A stretch of 55,565 nucleotides of DNA from Rickettsia endosymbiont of Pseudomimeciton antennatum (GCA_020881195.1 JAJIYL010000007.1:1-55565), one strand, 5' to 3'. Positions 16,792 through 26,852 are shown, numbered from the stretch's first letter. Numbers and translations are program-made. The notes: a model not told the origin generated them from the sequence alone.

Positions 16792-16866
16792 AGCTTGGGG
16801 AGCTGCCCGTTCTAATAAGGAGCGTTGAACCAAGAAGCCAAATGGTCTTTAGCCGTTTGGTAGTTC
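16730..16866 (+). ncRNA. Probable omegaRNA scaffold / right end of the IS605 element
   Basis: The 3' end of tnpB and the 75 nt after its stop contain GCTTGGGGAGCTGCCC and AGGAGCGTTGAACC, then the right-end hairpin CCAAATGG..CCGTTTGG at 16838-16860. In this family the guide-RNA scaffold ends at the right boundary and the guide is the adjacent flank. The extent is inferred from family layout. Confidence 0.5.
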
Positions 16867-16867
16867 A

Positions 16868-17161
16868 CCAACCTTCTTACAACCCCAACCTTTTTATACT
16901 GGACAAGGTGTAGCAATTTTAAAGGCTAAATACAATCTGACAGGTAGTGAAAAACTATATTATTGCCAAGTATTAAAAGGAAATGCTTTTCGTTATACAG
17001 CATGTGGAAGGGAAGCAAATAGGACTTTAAAAGATTTGTTAATACCAACCATTGAGGATATTCCTATATGGGTTAATAGTTTTGATATTTACAAATTTGA
17101 TAGTGCTTTACAGTTATCTTCAGAAAAGACACCTGTAAAATTGGATGCTAGGAGACTGTAA
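16868..17161 (+). pseudogene. Restriction-enzyme specificity-type C-terminal fragment
   Basis: An open frame without a start reads FYTGQGVAILKAKYNL, LYYCQVLKGNAFRYTACG, REANRTLKDLLIP and EDIPIWV before its stop at 17159-17161. The Y-G/C-R-x-A-N-x-T-L-K-D pattern recalls the specificity/target-recognition end of restriction-modification proteins. The upstream part of the gene is gone, replaced by the IS605-type element. It is immediately followed by the second four-hairpin repeat. Confidence 0.5.
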
Positions 17162-17162
17162 G

Positions 17163-17362
17163 AACCCCAATTTCGGATTAACTTCGTTAATCCAAAATTG
17201 GAATAATAATGTAAACAATCAGGCTAGAAGCGATTCGTCGCCTGATTGTTAAAATAATAAAAATGGCTAATAACCTTATTTTTCAGATTAAAAATAAGGT
17301 TATTAGATAAAAATTAGGTTAAAATGCATTCGTAGAACCGCTTCAAGAATGCATTTTTCCTT
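17163..17362 (+). repeat. Four-hairpin structured repeat, copy 2
   Basis: The same 200-nt unit as 7840-8039, in the same orientation and with the same four hairpins. Differences are few. One is a paired change in hairpin 3 (C-G here, T-A there). The hairpin 2 loop reads GAAGCGATTC, leaving nine of ten pairs with the hairpin 4 loop GAACCGCTTC. It begins two bases after the stop of the restriction-gene relic. Confidence 0.6.
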
Positions 17363-17376
17363 ATTGCTTTACCTGT

Positions 17377-17410
17377 TTTTGGATTAGAATTTTTAAATTC
17401 TAATCCAAAA
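17377..17410. terminator. Hairpin between the repeat and ubiA
   Basis: TTTTGGATTAGAATTT pairs with AAATTCTAATCCAAAA around a tiny loop. It lies about 75 nt beyond the ubiA stop and could end the ubiA transcript, although no clear T-run follows on that strand. Confidence 0.35.
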
Positions 17411-17486
17411 CTGAGGTTAGGAAATAACTAAAGTAATCATGTTTATTCGCGACCAAAAAGTAAGGGATGATTGCGAAATTATTTAA

Positions 17487-18341
17487 TTACGCTACAGTCA
17501 AGTCTAACGAACCTAAGACCAAGATCAAGCCAACATAATTGTTATTTTTAAATCTAATAAGGCAGTTTTGTGGATCTGAAATTTTTAATGTTACTACCTG
17601 CCAAATCAACATCATATAAGTACAGAGAATAGCTATATAATTAAGGCGATGGGTTGATATAATATTAGCGGTTATGAATAATATTATGAAAATGGTGTAA
17701 TAAACATATAAATATAGTTTATAATTTTTCTTTTCTAAAAATAATGGCATTGATTTGAGATTAATTTTTTTATCATCTTCTATATCCATAAAACCATAAA
17801 TAGTATCATAACCGATAGTCCAAAAACAGCAAGCAATGTACATAATAATAGCTTCTATTGATATTTTATCAATTACCGCACTATTACCAATCAAGACTGC
17901 ATTAAATGTTAGTCCTAGAAATACTTGCGGAAAGAAAGTAATTCTCTTCATTAGTGGATATAAAACTATCATGATAGAACTCAACAACCCTAAATAAATT
18001 GCAGTTTTATTTAATGACAGTAAAATGCTCAAGGAAATAATTGATAATATAGTTAACAAAATTATTGCATCACTTACTTTCAATGATCCATTAGCCAAAG
18101 GTCGATTTTTTGTTCGTAAAACATGTTTATCAAAATCTTTGTCAAAAATATCGTTAAGAACGCTACCAGCTCCCCTGGTAACAATACTTCCGATGAAGAA
18201 TAACAATAATAATTTCAGCAAACTATATATTGCAATATTGGTAAGCAATGCCCCAAAACATGCTGAGAAAAATACCAGCAGATAACCAGTAGGATTTTGC
18301 AGCCTCATTAAACTAAGACTTAGGAAAAATTTATTTGGCAT
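17487..18341 (-). CDS. ubiA: 4-hydroxybenzoate polyprenyltransferase
   Basis: Membrane prenyltransferase that attaches the polyprenyl tail to 4-hydroxybenzoate in ubiquinone synthesis. The first Asp-rich motif NDIFDKDFD is at residues 63-71, preceded by RGAGSVLN. The second, YDTIYGFMDIEDD, lies near residue 190. Hydrophobic helices fill the rest, and the 284 aa is normal. It is transcribed divergently from valS, with only about 50 nt between the start codons, so their promoters must overlap. Confidence 0.92.
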   Translation of the reverse strand: MPNKFFLSLSLMRLQNPTGYLLVFFSACFGALLTNIAIYSLLKLLLLFFIGSIVTRGAGSVLNDIFDKDFDKHVLRTKNRPLANGSLKVSDAIILLTILSIISLSILLSLNKTAIYLGLLSSIMIVLYPLMKRITFFPQVFLGLTFNAVLIGNSAVIDKISIEAIIMYIACCFWTIGYDTIYGFMDIEDDKKINLKSMPLFLEKKNYKLYLYVYYTIFIILFITANIISTHRLNYIAILCTYMMLIWQVVTLKISDPQNCLIRFKNNNYVGLILVLGSLDLTVA

Positions 18342-18392
18342 TACTATTAATTATGATATATCTTGGTTTGATTTAAATATAATAATCTTATT

Positions 18393-20879
18393 ATGACAGA
18401 ATTTCCAAAAGATTATAGCTTTAGTGAAAGCGAAAGAAAATGGCAAAAATTTTGGCAAGAACAAAAAATTTATCTTTGGGATAAAAATGAAACAAGAGAA
18501 AATAGTTTTGTCGTAGATACTCCACCGCCAACAGTCTCAGGACAAATGCATATAGGGCATGTTTATAGTTATACTCAGGCTGACTTCATTATCCGTTTCA
18601 AACGGATGTTAGGTAAAAATATTTTTTATCCAATCGGTTTTGATGATAATGGTTTGCCTACCGAACGTTTAGTTGAAAAACAAAAACAGATAAAAGCAAC
18701 CAGTATGCCAAGAGAGCAATTTATTGAAATATGTAAAGAAGTCGTTATTTCTGAGGAAGAAAAATTTCGCTCATTATTTAATCAAATGGCTTTATCGGTT
18801 GATTGGACTTTGGAGTATCAAACAATTAATCCATTATCACGAAAAATATCACAAATGTCATTTTTAGACTTGGTCGATAAAGGGGAAGTTTACCGCAATA
18901 ATCAACCAATATTGTGGGATCCAGTTGATCAAACGGCTTTGGCTCAGGCTGACATTGAAGACCAAGAAAAAACCTCAATGATGAATGATATAATTTTTCA
19001 AACCGATAAGGGAGAAAAAATTATTATTGCTACCACTAGACCAGAATTGTTACCAGCTTGTATTGCGGTATTTTATAATCCAAATGATGATAGATACAAA
19101 CATTTGAAAGGCCAATTTGCTATAACACCACTGTTTGATATTAGAGTTCCTATTCTAGCAGATGATTTAGTTAAAATAGATAAAGGAACTGGGCTTGTTA
19201 TGTGCTGTACTTTTGGCGATACAACCGACATAATTTGGTGGAAAACTTATAATTTACCTATGAAAATTATTATAAATAAAAAAGGTATAATAGATTTCCC
19301 AGCTGAATTATCAAATTTATCCTCTGATAATCAGATAAATGGCTTAAAAATAAAAGACGCTAGAAGTAAAATTATAGAAATCTTAAAAGACAAAAATTTA
19401 TTAGTTAAACAAGTAGAAATTACTCAAACAGTAAAATGTGCTGAACGCTCAGGTGCCCCATTAGAGATACTTACAACACCCCAATGGTTTGTTCGCACGA
19501 TAAAACATAAAGATATTTTAATGCAACGAGCGAATGAGATTAATTGGTATCCCCAAAATATGAAGATTAGGCTTGAGAACTGGATAAATAGCCTATCGTG
19601 GGATTGGTGCATAAGTCGTCAACGCTATTTTGGTGTACCATTTCCTGTTTGGTATTCTAAACGAATTGGAGAAGTAGGCAAAGCTATATTTCCAGATGTA
19701 ACACAACTGCCAGTAGACCCCACCCAAGACCTACCAATTGGCTATTCGCGAGAAGAAATAGAGCCAGATTATGATGTTATGGATACTTGGGCTACCAGTG
19801 CAGTCTCACCGCAATTAAGTAGTCACGGTATATCTGAAAAGTTTAACGTAGATGCTAAGCGTCACCATAAATTATTCCCAGCTGACTTACACCCGCAAGC
19901 TCATGAAATTATTAGGACATGGGCTTTTTACACAATACTTAAAGCCCAATTGCATGAAAATACCCTACCTTGGAAAAACATTATGATTAGTGGATGGTGC
20001 CTTGCATTCGATCGTAGCAAAATGTCAAAATCTAAAGGAAATGTTATTGTACCACAAAAATTGCTTGAGCAATATGGTGCTGACGTAATGCGTTATTGGA
20101 CTTCTAAATCTAGGCTTGGGGCAGACACTGTTTATTCTGAAGACGTAATGAAAAATGGTAAGAGACTTGTTAATAAATTATGGAATGCTTGTAAGTTTGC
20201 AGCTATTCACTTTGATAAATTAGACCCACTAGATAAAAACACCCAAATTTCTGATATAGAAAACAAGATTTGTCACAAGTTTGACCAATGGTTAATAGTG
20301 AAGCTATTTGAGTTAGTAAACAAAGTTGAATCAGATCTGCAAAACTATGAATATACCAACGCTATAGATATGATAGAGAAGTTTTTTTGGTCAATATTTT
20401 GTGATAATTACCTTGAAATCACTAAAACCCGAGCTTATAACATGGATGCCTCAGATAATAAAGGGCAGTATAGTGCTATAATCACTCTATACCATTCAAT
20501 AAAAATTTTACTCAAATTATTAGCTCCTTTCTTGCCACATATAACAGAAGAAATTTGGCAAATTTTATATAGTACAAAATCTATACATACACGGGGTAAT
20601 TGGTTTAAAGTCAAAAATTTATCTTTCTCAGTAGATCAAATCCAGCCTGATAGACTTATTAAAATACTAGACTTGGTTAGAAAAGCTAAAGCAGAAAAGA
20701 ATTTGTCAATCAAAGTTAATATTAAGGTACTAGAAATTATAGGAGAAAAACTTCCTAATGACTTAACAATAGACCTTAAAAACGTTACATCTGCTGATAA
20801 AATAGAATTTGTTGAGGAATTTTCCTCGATAAATCAAGTTTTAAAGAATGATGATGTCGTAGTTAATGTAATGTACTGA
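18393..20879 (+). CDS. valS: Valyl-tRNA synthetase
   Basis: Class I synthetase that charges tRNA-Val, with a CP1 editing domain. The HIGH motif ([16 protein letters not shown] at residues 53-56) and KMSKS (543-547) are intact. The editing-domain threonine-rich segment [18 protein letters not shown] is present. At 828 aa it is shorter than typical bacterial ValRS (about 950). It lacks an evident long C-terminal coiled coil and is of the archaeal-like type reported for Rickettsia. Confidence 0.95.
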   Translation: MTEFPKDYSFSESERKWQKFWQEQKIYLWDKNETRENSFVVDTPPPTVSGQMHIGHVYSYTQADFIIRFKRMLGKNIFYPIGFDDNGLPTERLVEKQKQIKATSMPREQFIEICKEVVISEEEKFRSLFNQMALSVDWTLEYQTINPLSRKISQMSFLDLVDKGEVYRNNQPILWDPVDQTALAQADIEDQEKTSMMNDIIFQTDKGEKIIIATTRPELLPACIAVFYNPNDDRYKHLKGQFAITPLFDIRVPILADDLVKIDKGTGLVMCCTFGDTTDIIWWKTYNLPMKIIINKKGIIDFPAELSNLSSDNQINGLKIKDARSKIIEILKDKNLLVKQVEITQTVKCAERSGAPLEILTTPQWFVRTIKHKDILMQRANEINWYPQNMKIRLENWINSLSWDWCISRQRYFGVPFPVWYSKRIGEVGKAIFPDVTQLPVDPTQDLPIGYSREEIEPDYDVMDTWATSAVSPQLSSHGISEKFNVDAKRHHKLFPADLHPQAHEIIRTWAFYTILKAQLHENTLPWKNIMISGWCLAFDRSKMSKSKGNVIVPQKLLEQYGADVMRYWTSKSRLGADTVYSEDVMKNGKRLVNKLWNACKFAAIHFDKLDPLDKNTQISDIENKICHKFDQWLIVKLFELVNKVESDLQNYEYTNAIDMIEKFFWSIFCDNYLEITKTRAYNMDASDNKGQYSAIITLYHSIKILLKLLAPFLPHITEEIWQILYSTKSIHTRGNWFKVKNLSFSVDQIQPDRLIKILDLVRKAKAEKNLSIKVNIKVLEIIGEKLPNDLTIDLKNVTSADKIEFVEEFSSINQVLKNDDVVVNVMY

Positions 20880-20899
20880 CTGCAATAAATAAATGATCA

Positions 20900-21817
20900 A
20901 TGAACAAAGTAATAAAAATAGGTACAAGAAGAAGTCCTTTGGCTTTACTGCAAACAAATTTAGTAATTGACCAAATTAAAATTCATTATCCACAGATAAA
21001 TTATGAAATAGTCCCAATAGTTACATCTGGTGATTTAATTAAGGATAAAAATCTGTATGATATAGGTGGCAAGGCTTTATTCTTAAAAGAGATAGAAACT
21101 GCTCTTATTAATGAAGAAATTGACTTAGCTGTACATTCCTTAAAAGACGTACCTTGTAAATTACCATCAGAATTGATGATATGTGCTGTACTTGAGAGAG
21201 AAGATGCACGGGACGTATTTGTATGCTTGGACTATAAATCAATAGAAGAACTGCCTCTTGCCAGCAGAGTCGGCACATCTTCAGTACGTAGAAAAGTCCT
21301 AATACAAAGAAAAAGACCAGATTTGCAAATTGTTACTTTTAGAGGAAATGTTAATTCAAGAATAAAAAAATTAATGCAAGGTGATGTTGACGCAACCATT
21401 CTAGCTTATAGTGGCTTGAAAAGATTGGGGCTATTTGATCCACAATATTGTCACTTAATGGATATAAAGGAAATGTTGCCATCTGTAGGGCAGGGGGTTA
21501 TAGCGATAGAGGTAAGAAAAAATGATAATAAAATGCAGGAGATATGTAATAAAATTAACCATCTTGAAACATGGGAACTAATGCAAGCTGGAAGAGCATT
21601 TTTAGAATATTTAGATGCGGATTGTAGAACCCCTATAGCTGCTTATTCAACATATATCTACTTAAATGATTTGAAGAATGGGAGCGATAAGCTTATTTAC
21701 ACAGAGTTTATGCTTGCTAATTTTGACGGTAGCAAAATAGTTTTTCATAGTGAGATTGCTGATCCAAAAGATGGTAAGAATTCTGGCATAAAAGCTGCCA
21801 AAACTATGATATCTTGA
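20900..21817 (+). CDS. hemC: Hydroxymethylbilane synthase (porphobilinogen deaminase)
   Basis: It polymerises four porphobilinogens in heme synthesis. The N-terminal [13 protein letters not shown], the [13 protein letters not shown] segment and [18 protein letters not shown] with its Arg cluster are all present. The dipyrromethane cofactor attaches to Cys242 in [11 protein letters not shown]. The length of 305 aa is normal. It follows valS at 20 nt on the same strand. A palindromic repeat begins 11 nt after its stop. Confidence 0.95.
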   Translation: MNKVIKIGTRRSPLALLQTNLVIDQIKIHYPQINYEIVPIVTSGDLIKDKNLYDIGGKALFLKEIETALINEEIDLAVHSLKDVPCKLPSELMICAVLEREDARDVFVCLDYKSIEELPLASRVGTSSVRRKVLIQRKRPDLQIVTFRGNVNSRIKKLMQGDVDATILAYSGLKRLGLFDPQYCHLMDIKEMLPSVGQGVIAIEVRKNDNKMQEICNKINHLETWELMQAGRAFLEYLDADCRTPIAAYSTYIYLNDLKNGSDKLIYTEFMLANFDGSKIVFHSEIADPKDGKNSGIKAAKTMIS

Positions 21818-21827
21818 GTCTGACTGG

Positions 21828-21916
21828 CGTCATTGCGAGCGAACGTAAGTGAGCGTGGCAATCCATGAAACTTGTTATATGGATTGCTTCTTGGCTTAAG
21901 CCTCCTCGCAATGACG
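21828..21916. repeat. Palindromic repeat after hemC
   Basis: A complete unit: CGTCATTGCGAGCGAACG, GTGGCAATCCA, a loop, TGGATTGCTTCTTGGC and CCTCGCAATGACG. It may act as a transcript-end hairpin for hemC. Confidence 0.8.
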
Positions 21917-22084
21917 GTTTGTACTTTTCTGCAATTTTTAAATTGCTACTAGGTTTATGTGTAAGGTAAGTTAAGAATTGAATGGCATTTTTTTCCATTA
22001 TTATTCCATTTTATCTATTTTAGTTCTTAGTGGTAACCTATTTGTGTATTATAATACTCCTTAAATAAAAATATCTTACTAATT

Positions 22085-22717
22085 ATGGTGCAATTTGTTA
22101 CCTTATCAGGTCTTTCAGAATATGAAGATACGGTAAAATTAATGGAAGATAAGGTGGCAAGTTTAATCAACAAATCATCAAGAGAGGTTGTTTATTTAGT
22201 TGAGTATAAGGATGTTTATACTGCAGGTACTAGTTTTAAGGCAAATGAATTGCTATATCCTAGAGATATACCAGTAATTTATACTAATAGGGGAGGAAAG
22301 TTTACCTACCATGGTAGCGGACAAAGAGTGATATATCCTATTCTTGATTTAGCATCAGAATGGGGACAAAAGGATTTAAAACTATATATTAAATTATTGG
22401 AGGAATGGATTATAAATAGCCTGTTATATTTTGGGATCAAAGCTTTTACTATAAGTGGTATGGTGGGGATATGGGTAAAAGAAAATGGTGTGCCGGCAAA
22501 AATTGCCTCAATAGGCGTTAGAGTTAGAAAATGGGTTACCTATCATGGCATCGCTGTAAATATTTCAACAAACCTTGATATGTTCTCCGGAATTATCGCT
22601 TGTGGGTTAAGGGATATGCCTGTAACCTCGTTAAAGAACCTTGGTGTTGATATAACATTAGAGCAATTTGATGAAGTTATTAAGGATAAATTCTTTGAAA
22701 TTCTAGATAGAAAATGA
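22085..22717 (+). CDS. lipB: Octanoyltransferase (lipoate synthesis)
   Basis: It transfers octanoyl from acyl carrier protein to lipoyl domains of 2-oxoacid dehydrogenases, the first step of endogenous lipoylation. [13 protein letters not shown] starts near residue 68. The catalytic Lys is near 139 in [13 protein letters not shown], and the catalytic Cys is near 176 in [13 protein letters not shown]. The 210-aa length is usual. The next gene starts 19 nt downstream on the same strand. Confidence 0.94.
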   Translation: MVQFVTLSGLSEYEDTVKLMEDKVASLINKSSREVVYLVEYKDVYTAGTSFKANELLYPRDIPVIYTNRGGKFTYHGSGQRVIYPILDLASEWGQKDLKLYIKLLEEWIINSLLYFGIKAFTISGMVGIWVKENGVPAKIASIGVRVRKWVTYHGIAVNISTNLDMFSGIIACGLRDMPVTSLKNLGVDITLEQFDEVIKDKFFEILDRK

Positions 22718-22736
22718 AAATATTAAGTGTACTATT

Positions 22737-24065
22737 ATGAGTTCAATTTATCATATACTTGATAAGGTTCCTGCTATCTATCCTGAAGACATGCAGATAG
22801 AATATGAGCAATTAGCTCAGCAATTAATCAAATCAGGTAAACTTAGAATAGATACCGATAATAGTTGTAATTTTGCAAGATTCTCTGATCCAAAATTCAA
22901 TATTAGTTTGATGGTAAGTAAGGAAGAAATAACAGACCCAAATTTAATTGAACAAACTAATCAGTTATTTAGATCTTTATATAAATCTTCTATATCTGAT
23001 AAAAAATTGGCATCAATTTATACAGATTTGAAAAAACAAATCCAAAAGTTACAGCCAGTTAACCAATTAGTTACTGAAAGATTAACAAGGCTTTTTGTTC
23101 AGTCAGCACATCCTATAGTTATTAGGTGGTTATTGCATGATAAGGTTCAAGTATTTATTACTTATTCCCATAATATTGGTGATATGATGGATATAGTTGA
23201 TTGGCAACGTTCTGGTTCCAATAGTGGTATGCAAAGTACTGACGGCAAGAATGTTGCAGTCTTTGTGTCTTGTGGTGGTAATCCATTTGCTGAAAATGAT
23301 GAAAATCATCCAACTTATGGTGATGGATGGGCAGCAGTTGCTAGGTTGCAAATTATAGCTGGGCAAGAACTCGGGCATTTTGCTGATATTAAAAGAGATG
23401 CGAGTGGTCGTCAAATAAGTCGTCATTCAGCAAATTTCTCTGGAACAAAAGCAACCCCTCACGTAAAACAGGCGAGGCAGGATGATATTATTAATTGTAA
23501 TAAATTATTAGCCAATCTTCTTTCTATGGGGATGAGGCAAATGATTACTTACGAAGAAAAGGTAGAGTTTTATAATAAGAATAAGGTACATGGCATAAGG
23601 GTTTATTGGGCAAAATTACTTGGATTGATTTATAAACGGAAATTTTTATTTTCTGTTAATAGGAGAAAATTACTTTTTATTAAGAGATTCGCAAAAGAAC
23701 AATATATGGGGCTGATGATTAGAGCTATGATTGAAGATATGAAATTTAATCTAGCACCAGTCGCAGATGTTTATAAAAATAGTAACCCTGAAGTCGAAGA
23801 AACAATCGCCTGTATAGAAGCTCTAGCCAGAGTACCACAACAAGTAATGAAATGGGGATATTTAACAACTATGGAAACAATGAAAGGATTATATAAAATA
23901 TATTACTATGAAGTGATACCATCTTTAATTTCTAATTATGTATCAATGACTAAACAAAGCTACAAACGTGATATGTCAAAGCCACGATCTATAGCTAATT
24001 TTTTTCATAAAATAAACATATTTAGAGAAAAAAGGTTAGTATTTAAACAAGTCAGAGAAATATAA
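22737..24065 (+). CDS. Rickettsiales conserved protein (DUF2748-like), 442 aa
   Basis: A large soluble-looking protein which I recall only from Rickettsiales genomes, where I believe it is annotated DUF2748; that label is from memory. It has no signal peptide or clear membrane helix. Conserved-looking parts are RLFVQSAHPIVIRWLL, a Gly-rich VSCGGNPFAENDENHPTYGD and then RLQIIAGQELGHFADIKRD (His214). The last resembles a zincin HExxH with the first His replaced by Gln. The C-terminal third is basic and helical. The close spacing behind lipB suggests one transcript. Confidence 0.65.
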   Translation: MSSIYHILDKVPAIYPEDMQIEYEQLAQQLIKSGKLRIDTDNSCNFARFSDPKFNISLMVSKEEITDPNLIEQTNQLFRSLYKSSISDKKLASIYTDLKKQIQKLQPVNQLVTERLTRLFVQSAHPIVIRWLLHDKVQVFITYSHNIGDMMDIVDWQRSGSNSGMQSTDGKNVAVFVSCGGNPFAENDENHPTYGDGWAAVARLQIIAGQELGHFADIKRDASGRQISRHSANFSGTKATPHVKQARQDDIINCNKLLANLLSMGMRQMITYEEKVEFYNKNKVHGIRVYWAKLLGLIYKRKFLFSVNRRKLLFIKRFAKEQYMGLMIRAMIEDMKFNLAPVADVYKNSNPEVEETIACIEALARVPQQVMKWGYLTTMETMKGLYKIYYYEVIPSLISNYVSMTKQSYKRDMSKPRSIANFFHKINIFREKRLVFKQVREI

Positions 24066-24067
24066 TG

Positions 24068-24307
24068 GTGAGTGTTCACGGAAAAAAAGTTAAAGTACAA
24101 AACGTCATTGCGAGGAGCTACTTTAGTAGCGACGAAGCAATCCAGGAAAGTGGGTAGAAATGGATTGCTTCGTCGGCTTATGCCTCCTCGCAATGACGTT
24201 TGGGTTGCATATATGTCATTGCGAGCGAACATACGTGAGCGTGGCAATCCATGAAGGTTGTCATATAGACTGCTTTGTCGGTAGCAAAGCTGCTCCTTGC
24301 AATGACG
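24068..24307. repeat. MITE left end joined to tandem palindromic repeats
   Basis: It starts with the MITE terminus GTGAGTGTTCAC (24068-24079) and its arm GGAAAAAAAGTTAAAGTAC. It then runs into a full palindromic unit (24103-24198) and a second unit (24214-24307). The MITE right end is absent, perhaps replaced by the second unit. Confidence 0.7.
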
Positions 24308-24333
24308 GTGGTATAACTAATTGAATTAGCTTA

Positions 24334-25338
24334 TTAAGCTAGCAGATCATTTAATACATTATCACTATTTTCACTCCAAGTAGCTAATATTCCTAGGGCA
24401 TCCTTGTCACTAGAATTGTGCCATAATATATCCCATTGTTTTTTGAGCGTGCTATTATTTAAAATATCTCCCGTATAATGAATATTAAAAGTCAACATAG
24501 CTGATATAGTATCATCATCTAATAAGCCTAGATTTGAGTTATCTGCTTTTATAATTGGATAACCAAATTTCTCAAGTAGTTTCTGTACTTCTTCAATCTT
24601 ATTTTTATCCTGTTTTGTTTTATCATTATAAGATATTATAACTTTAGGGTTTTCTTTTCTTGAAATAAAAGAATAAAAACCAAGAGATGCTTTAGCAAAC
24701 CTATCCCAAGGGAAATATATACCAGGATCTATTTTTCTACCTGGTGTCCAATCACTGTGACCTATTATTAATTTTGGGTTTATTCCATATTTAGATACTA
24801 ATGTTTTAACTAGTCCAATACTGGCATCTATTTGTTGATCAGTAAAAGGTTCTGTGCCAGAAGCAACGTGTTCAATACCAATGGACCAACTATTCATATC
24901 ATTATCAAGTATTGAACTCACAATATGAGGATTAAGCATACTATTTTCTTTTAAATTATTGGCTTTATCGCCTGATCCATAGAATCCACAGAACCTTGAG
25001 TTTATAAGTCCTGGATCAACTGGATCAAGGTCACTATCTGGTTCTAATTTTCCTTTGCCAGCATGCCAAGCTCTATACTGATCTGGTACAAATCGATAAA
25101 TGGTACCATCAGTATTTATCACATAATGTGCTGAAACATTTGATGTATTCCTGGTAAATACATCGATAGTTTCAGCAAAATTACACTCTGTATAATGCAT
25201 CACTATCCATTTAGCAGCACCATTATTCTTTCTCAAGTTATAATTATTACATTTCCCTGCCTCAGGCTCAGCTTGAGGATCAGGTGGAATCTCATAATTT
25301 GTACGTAAATAAGTAGTATTAATATTGTTATCACTCAT
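24334..25338 (-). CDS. N-acetylmuramoyl-L-alanine amidase (Amidase_2)
   Basis: A zinc amidase that cleaves the bond between MurNAc and the stem peptide. Zn ligands are visible as His48 in WIVMHYTE and His near 193 in IIGHSDWTPGRKIDPG, the latter with the catalytic Lys and third ligand Asp. SAHYVINTDGTIYRFVPD and AWHAGKG are typical of the AmpD/PGRP fold. The C-terminal about 100 residues resemble a peptidoglycan-binding helical domain. There is no signal peptide, which suggests a cytoplasmic AmpD-like or phage-like lysis role. It lies downstream of phage terminase/portal genes on the same strand. Confidence 0.85.
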   Translation of the reverse strand: MSDNNINTTYLRTNYEIPPDPQAEPEAGKCNNYNLRKNNGAAKWIVMHYTECNFAETIDVFTRNTSNVSAHYVINTDGTIYRFVPDQYRAWHAGKGKLEPDSDLDPVDPGLINSRFCGFYGSGDKANNLKENSMLNPHIVSSILDNDMNSWSIGIEHVASGTEPFTDQQIDASIGLVKTLVSKYGINPKLIIGHSDWTPGRKIDPGIYFPWDRFAKASLGFYSFISRKENPKVIISYNDKTKQDKNKIEEVQKLLEKFGYPIIKADNSNLGLLDDDTISAMLTFNIHYTGDILNNSTLKKQWDILWHNSSDKDALGILATWSENSDNVLNDLLA

Positions 25339-25448
25339 GTTAATATTCCTATGTTAAATAGATTCAGAAGAGTTATAGTTTGACATATCCCTTCATTGTA
25401 ATCTATTATATATGTCCTGTCTATTACTACCAATTAAAATTTTATCAA

Positions 25449-26852
25449 TTAAAACCCCCGTATTCTTGCTAGTGATTTGTTAGACCGTTCTTTTATAAAA
25501 TTCAAAAATTGACTAACTGAATCAACTATGTCATCATTTTTACAATGAGGAAAACTCAATAATTCATTAAGTAGCGTAGTATTAAAAGCCGATTGTTTCG
25601 GCAAAGTTACAGCTGAAGATTGGAATAAAGCTAAAACTGAAGAAAATCTAGTGACTTTATCAAGTTTAGGCTTTATGGCAACTATATTAACAACCCCGTC
25701 TAATCTTAGATCTTGTATAACTTGCTGACCACTGGCTTTATCTTCAATTAATATGTATCTAGGGCAATATTTCTTGGCTAATTTCTCTACTTGCCTCTTT
25801 AACTCCGGATAAGTAACTTTTTGCCTGAACATGCCGACAAGATAATATTTCTTATCTAAAATGCCCCAAGAGGTACAAACACTATAATCAGCATTTTCTG
25901 AAATTTTAATAGCAGTATCCCAACTTTGCACAAAATAATCAAATTTTTTCGGCAAGCTCTCATAAAAACTAATATCCTCAATATTTAATAATATACAATT
26001 ATTAGATATTGGTTCTTGCAAATATTGAGCAGCATAATTATGTATGCCTATTTCTTGTTCTAATTTTATAAGATAATCAGGATTATCTCGAAAACTATGC
26101 AAGATACTTCCTATAACATATTGATATTTATAGTTATTAATTGAAAATACTTGATCTCGTTTTGCCATAGCTGGAATTTTCAAATGATGCCAACAATTGG
26201 AGTTTGCCAACAAATGCCCGCTTAAATCTTCTTCATGTAATCTTTGCATAACTAATACTATTGCTCCTGTATTCTTATTATTAAGTCTAGTGACAAAAGT
26301 TTGTTCAAACCATTCAACTACCCGTTTTCGCATTTTGGGTGAATTGATTTGAGTAGGGTTATGTGGATCATCAATAATAAGTATATCACCACCTTCGCCT
26401 GTTGCCGAACCACCAACTGACGTAGCAAACCTAAAGCCATTATTATTTGTCAGAAATTTACTTTTCTGATTATGTTTTTTACTCAAAACAGTCTTAGGAA
26501 AAACTTGCTGATACCAGTTGGAAGTAAGTATCAAGCGACAATCTAAAGAATGTTTTACACTTAATACTTGAGAATAGCTGGCAGACATAATCCTTTTTGC
26601 TGGATCATGTCCTAATATCCAGGCTGGCCATGCTACACCAATACACACCGATTTTAGAGACCTAGGTGGCATATTGATGATCAACCTCTTAATATCCCCA
26701 TTCTGTACTGCTTGCAAATATTCAGCAATTAGCTCAATATGCCAATTAGCTTGATATTCTACTCCAGGGTTAATGGTATTAAATACTTTATTGATGAAAC
26801 TATTAAAATCTTGTCTCAATATTGCATGTAATAACTTCTTTGGATAAGTCAT
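25449..26852 (-). CDS. Phage/GTA-type terminase large subunit
   Basis: The DNA-packaging motor of a tailed phage or gene transfer agent. The ATPase Walker-A-like PPRSLKS is at residues 62-68. Walker B GGDILIIDDPHNP lies near 155, followed by FVTRLNNKNTGAIVLVMQRLHEEDLSG (coupling motif). The nuclease domain has SWDTAIK near 310 and a later acidic residue in YILIEDKASG. At 467 aa it is full length and uninterrupted. It overlaps the small gene upstream by 4 nt, so portal, small gene and terminase form one minus-strand unit. Confidence 0.85.
   Translation of the reverse strand: MTYPKKLLHAILRQDFNSFINKVFNTINPGVEYQANWHIELIAEYLQAVQNGDIKRLIINMPPRSLKSVCIGVAWPAWILGHDPAKRIMSASYSQVLSVKHSLDCRLILTSNWYQQVFPKTVLSKKHNQKSKFLTNNNGFRFATSVGGSATGEGGDILIIDDPHNPTQINSPKMRKRVVEWFEQTFVTRLNNKNTGAIVLVMQRLHEEDLSGHLLANSNCWHHLKIPAMAKRDQVFSINNYKYQYVIGSILHSFRDNPDYLIKLEQEIGIHNYAAQYLQEPISNNCILLNIEDISFYESLPKKFDYFVQSWDTAIKISENADYSVCTSWGILDKKYYLVGMFRQKVTYPELKRQVEKLAKKYCPRYILIEDKASGQQVIQDLRLDGVVNIVAIKPKLDKVTRFSSVLALFQSSAVTLPKQSAFNTTLLNELLSFPHCKNDDIVDSVSQFLNFIKERSNKSLARIRGF

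Larger units (their letters stand above)
15154..16866. mobile_element. IS200/IS605-family element with tnpA and tnpB
   Basis: Divergent tnpA (minus) and tnpB (plus) lie between subterminal imperfect hairpins at 15156-15202 and 16838-16860, which share the loop TCTTTA. This is the layout of IS605-type peel-and-paste elements. Exact ends are inferred. The left flank is a transposase relic and the right flank a restriction-gene relic, so the element sits among decayed accessory DNA. Confidence 0.75.

Noticed and set aside
17377..17410. Strong Rho-independent terminator for ubiA
   Set aside because: The hairpin is clear, but no T-run follows on the minus strand, so it is kept only as a low-confidence terminator.
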